Source: Paraescarpia echinospica | Taxonomy: Eukaryota > Annelida > Polychaeta > Sabellida > Siboglinidae | Direction of reading: 5' to 3' | NCBI GenBank assembly: GCA_020002185.1 | Contig: CM034536.1 | Location: 15,541,614 to 15,605,613, forward strand | Length of the DNA: 64,000 nt | Made by a program: the position numbers and the translations under genes | Notes under the pieces: model-generated | What the model was told of the DNA's origin: nothing | The model's database searches: none | The model's input: only the letters and a program-made list of their open reading frames with translations | Shown: in pieces, positions 61,004-64,000 of the stretch | Numbering within the stretch: the first letter of the stretch is position 1 | Layout: every line of letters starts with the position of its first letter

Positions 61004-62423
61004 TTTAGTCCTTTGGCCGAAGGTCCAAGGGACTATTGCCATCACTCTGCGTACACTGTCCGCCGTTAGCTGCCGTATCTCGGAAACCGTTCAGCAGCTT
61101 TTTCGCTAATTTTGCATAGACATATCTTGGGGCACTGCCACTATGTACGAGAAATCTGTATTTGATTGAATCATTTTAAGGGCTCCCTAGGGCCTCCAAG
61201 GACCCCAAAACTGGTAAAAACATAACATTTGGCCTATTTTTTAAAAAGCTGATCAGCAACTTTTTTCTAATTTTGCGTAGATGTAACTTAGGGTGCTGCC
61301 ACTATAAACAAGAAATATGTATTTGATTGAATCATTCTAAGGGGCCCCCAAAGTACAAAAGTTTTACATTATCTAGTGATATGGTTTTAAGAAGGGCCCT
61401 TGAGACCACCCCCAACAGTAGATTTTGTTTAATGTGCCACAAAGTCAGCAGTGTGACTAATCTCTACAGCTCAGTCCATTGAGACCTTGACTAATCTTTA
61501 ATTGGTCACAGCACCCAGGCAGAGTAGACACACTTGACCCCTGTTAGACTGAACAGTTGCCTAACACTTTTAAACTGTATCTTCAAAACTATTGATTTTC
61601 TATAATTGCAAGTTGTGTTTATTTTGATGTTCATTTAATTATTATAAAATGGTGTGACTGTGGTGTCTTGTCTCCTGTTAGACTGAACAGTTGCCTAACA
61701 CTTTTAAACTGTATCTTCAAAACTATTGATTTTCTATAATTGCAATTTGTGTTTATTTTGATGTTCATTTGATTATTATAAAATGGTGTGACTTTGGTGT
61801 CTATTGGTTAAAGATGTATTGTCTGTAGAAACCTGTAGGTGACAAACATAGAAAATTAATATTCTGGACAACTATAGAGTGAAATATCCTACACTTTATT
61901 GATATCAAATGCATTCTACTGTTCTGTTTACGCTTGCCATGCCTTGTGTAGACATGGTACTGTGTAAATCAGTTGTATCAATATAGACTAATAATTACAG
62001 ATTCACAATATAGTTGACACCTGAAACAACCAAATGTCAACCATTAGAAGAGTTGACATAGTTAAGGCACAATAAAGCCTTTTGTGTCAAGACAAATACA
62101 ATTCAACCAATACCCCTATCTGAACACTGCCTGTTCTTCACCTATTACATTCGCTTTGTTTAGGTATGTGGTTCTTTTTATAGAAAATTTTGGTTTCTTT
62201 CTGTACCTGTCTAATTTATATATATAATGTAAAACTTCAACAGCAGTTTTCTTCATTTTCACTTTTTGACCCCTACCATGTTCAATGCGCCATAACAATT
62301 TTTGTAGCAGTCATAATTTTTGAAACTATAAAAGCACCCTACCCAACCTTTACAAGAATGAAAGAAAACAATGTCACATATAGACGTATTAGTCCAAAGG
62401 ACTTCAGGGCCACTTGGCCCATT
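61004..62423. mobile_element. Repetitive element with AGTCCTTTGG inverted ends, copy B
   Basis: Head-to-tail neighbour of copy A with the same start (TTAGTCCTTTGGCCGAAGG), the same internal repeats and the same end (AGTCCAAAGGACTTCAGGG). Its middle holds a 134-bp tandem duplication instead of the LINE fragment. Confidence 0.65.
61541..61806. repeat. 134-bp tandem duplication
   Basis: CTGTTAGACTGAACAGTTGC begins both units (61541 and 61675). The copies differ at only a few positions in the stretch I compared, so it is recent. Confidence 0.95.
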
Positions 62424-64000
62424 TTTTCTTGTAACGAAGTACATTTATATGTACTTTTTTACTTTCTATTTCCATATTTTTAGTTACTTTTATCCAGGGA
62501 TGAAGCAGCTTCACCGGGCCTTTGTTTGCGTTGATAATCCTTGACTGACTACACTTTGGACGAATCATGGCTTCTTTTGTGATAGCCCTGATGTTTACAA
62601 GCAGATGGTATTGGAACAGTGTGATTACTGCTTGTCCAAAGGGATTCAATGGTCCTTTGAAGCTTAGTCCTCAGCCAAAACCCTTTTTCACACAAGGCTA
62701 ATGGGACAGGCCTCATTGGCTTCCCATTCATTCACTAATTAATTGCTGGGGAATGTTTGACCAGCACTGCATCTTATAATACCAACTTTATAGTTAGTGG
62801 CTACCTGCACACCACTGACCTTATGACTCCCAGAAGTGTGAAAAACATCCTGATGCATTTGTCTTGAGTCAATGAGACAGAGGAGTGAGGTGACAGTGGC
62901 AATGACTTGCTGTTTGTTAAAAACTACTCTGGCTCATTGAAAAGGTAATGCACAACATACGATATGCCATACGGGTCTGTTAACGATTGTAATGCAGTTT
63001 AATTAAGTTTGCATTCTTCTCTCATGTTATATAATATTGCATTTATTTTTGATCCGTTGACTAATGTGAGTAAATCATGTTTATTATATACCGTATTTGA
63101 CCTCGTTATTGCCCATAGGCATTTAAGTCAAAATCTTGTAAAAGAGGGGGATGGGCGGTAATGTGAACATGGGCGGTAACAGAGACTCGCATTATCGCAC
63201 CCACCCCGCAAACATTATCCAAACAACATGAACTGACAGCGGGTGTATGAGATAACTACTCGGCAATGCAATAACAACTGGGCAGGAGTTGCGCCACATG
63301 AAGTGATGATTGAAATACAAAACATTGACATTGATGGTGTAACTCTAGCCAAACAATCGTACACAATATGAATAGTATTGCAAACAGTTGTGTAGCTTGT
63401 AGATGGTGTTGTAACTATACAAGTTTCGTGAATCGATTTTCGTTTGAGAAATTTTATGACTGATTGGTTCCTGCTTCGGGGAACAATTTCCAGCATCGTG
63501 ACCTTCTTTATGAAGAAGAATATTTTTTCATGAAACGTTTGTACCGTTTGAAACTTTAAAAGTTTATACGTCATATGTTTGCAATTCTCTTTGTGCATTC
63601 TACAATTCTTGGTTAACTTTGTCAACATTATTAGTTCTTGCGAGTGCTTCATACTTCGCAAAACCTAGTCCGCAAAACCAGGTCAGACTGCGCACCCGAG
63701 CGCACATTTAAGGAATCTTCGACTGTTTAGGAGCACAACAGATCGACGCTTGTTTTTGAAAAGTTGACGCGTTTTACCTACAGCCATTTAATTACAGCTA
63801 GTATGGCAATTTACGAGTAAGCAAAATGGCTTCTCGTGATAATATTCTGCCTCTTTGCATAGAATAACCGTCTTTACTATTGTTTCTAGCTTAAGAAAAC
63901 CGTCTCTTACATTGGCTTGCAAGCATAACAGCTGCTGATCAGTGGGCATTCATTGAAAAACATAGAATCCATTTGTGTTACGTGTACTGTTGGGATACAA
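62424..64000. other. No supported gene; possible transposon terminus
   Basis: ACCGTATTTGACC near 63090, followed by TTATTGCCCATAGG and GGGCGGTAAT words, resembles the termini of pogo-like DNA transposons, but the other end is not in view. A 148-codon minus-strand frame (63215-63661) looks unlike any protein I know. At 63803 ATGGCAATTTACGA is followed by GTAAGC and preceded by non-repetitive sequence, which could be a first coding exon running off the right edge; this is weak. Confidence 0.3.

Noticed and set aside
63215..63661. 148-codon minus-strand frame
   Set aside because: Unlike any family I recognise; composition is compatible with chance in transposon-like sequence. Mentioned only as unassigned.

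Overview
This is a window of an invertebrate animal nuclear genome. The split genes have canonical GT-AG introns, and a vertebrate-type nuclear tRNA-Arg(CCT) is present. Several non-LTR retrotransposon lineages, cut-and-paste transposon remnants, tRNA-derived SINEs and abundant CA/TA microsatellites fill the space between genes. The cysteine-string protein and the PHD-plus-2A LINE fit a marine lophotrochozoan (mollusc-like) or a similar marine invertebrate, but I cannot name the species.

Three host genes can be rebuilt exon by exon with matching intron phases. (1) An SLC46-family transporter (minus, 6 exons, 11841 down to 5173, 547 aa). (2) DNAJC5 / cysteine-string protein (minus, 6 exons, 50755 down to 37460, 202 aa). 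(3) PGP, a HAD phosphatase (plus, 8 exons, 50921-56957, 306 aa). DNAJC5 and PGP are head to head, with only 165 bp between their start codons. A tRNA-Arg(CCT) gene lies at 33350-33422. Two weaker candidates are a three-exon small secreted acidic protein (29814-30387) and an isolated C-terminal exon (58170-58265, minus).

Layout: 1-1195 decayed Ty3/gypsy pol; 1.8-3.0 kb microsatellites; 4.8-11.8 kb SLC46 gene with two hAT-like elements and two intronic tandem arrays; 13.8-14.1 kb CCAACGTTGG-type repeats; 14.7-20.7 kb a fold-back element split by a 4.8-kb LINE; 21.25-26.43 kb a 2-kb-arm inverted duplication carrying a copied EML-type WD-repeat exon; 26.6-28.4 and 30.6-32.8 kb two LINE remnants on the minus strand; 33.3-34.2 kb tRNA, LINE fragment and SINE; 34.6-50.8 kb DNAJC5; 50.9-57.2 kb PGP; 57.4-59.5 kb a TTAA-flanked element; 59.6-62.4 kb two tandem copies of a 1.4-kb element; 62.4-64 kb unassigned.

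The most unusual signal is that intronic minisatellites in two separate genes are tandem copies of the neighbouring intron/exon acceptor junction. In DNAJC5 there are 19 junction-like 51-bp units (the real one plus 18), each with a TTTTGCAG-type acceptor and up to 35 nt of exon 5. In the SLC46 gene, 34-bp units copy the exon-3 acceptor and its first 23 coding bases, and a second, more diverged array in intron 1 resembles the exon-2 acceptor. The second notable structure is the 2-kb inverted duplication. If transcribed it would form a long hairpin RNA containing an exon of an EML-like gene.
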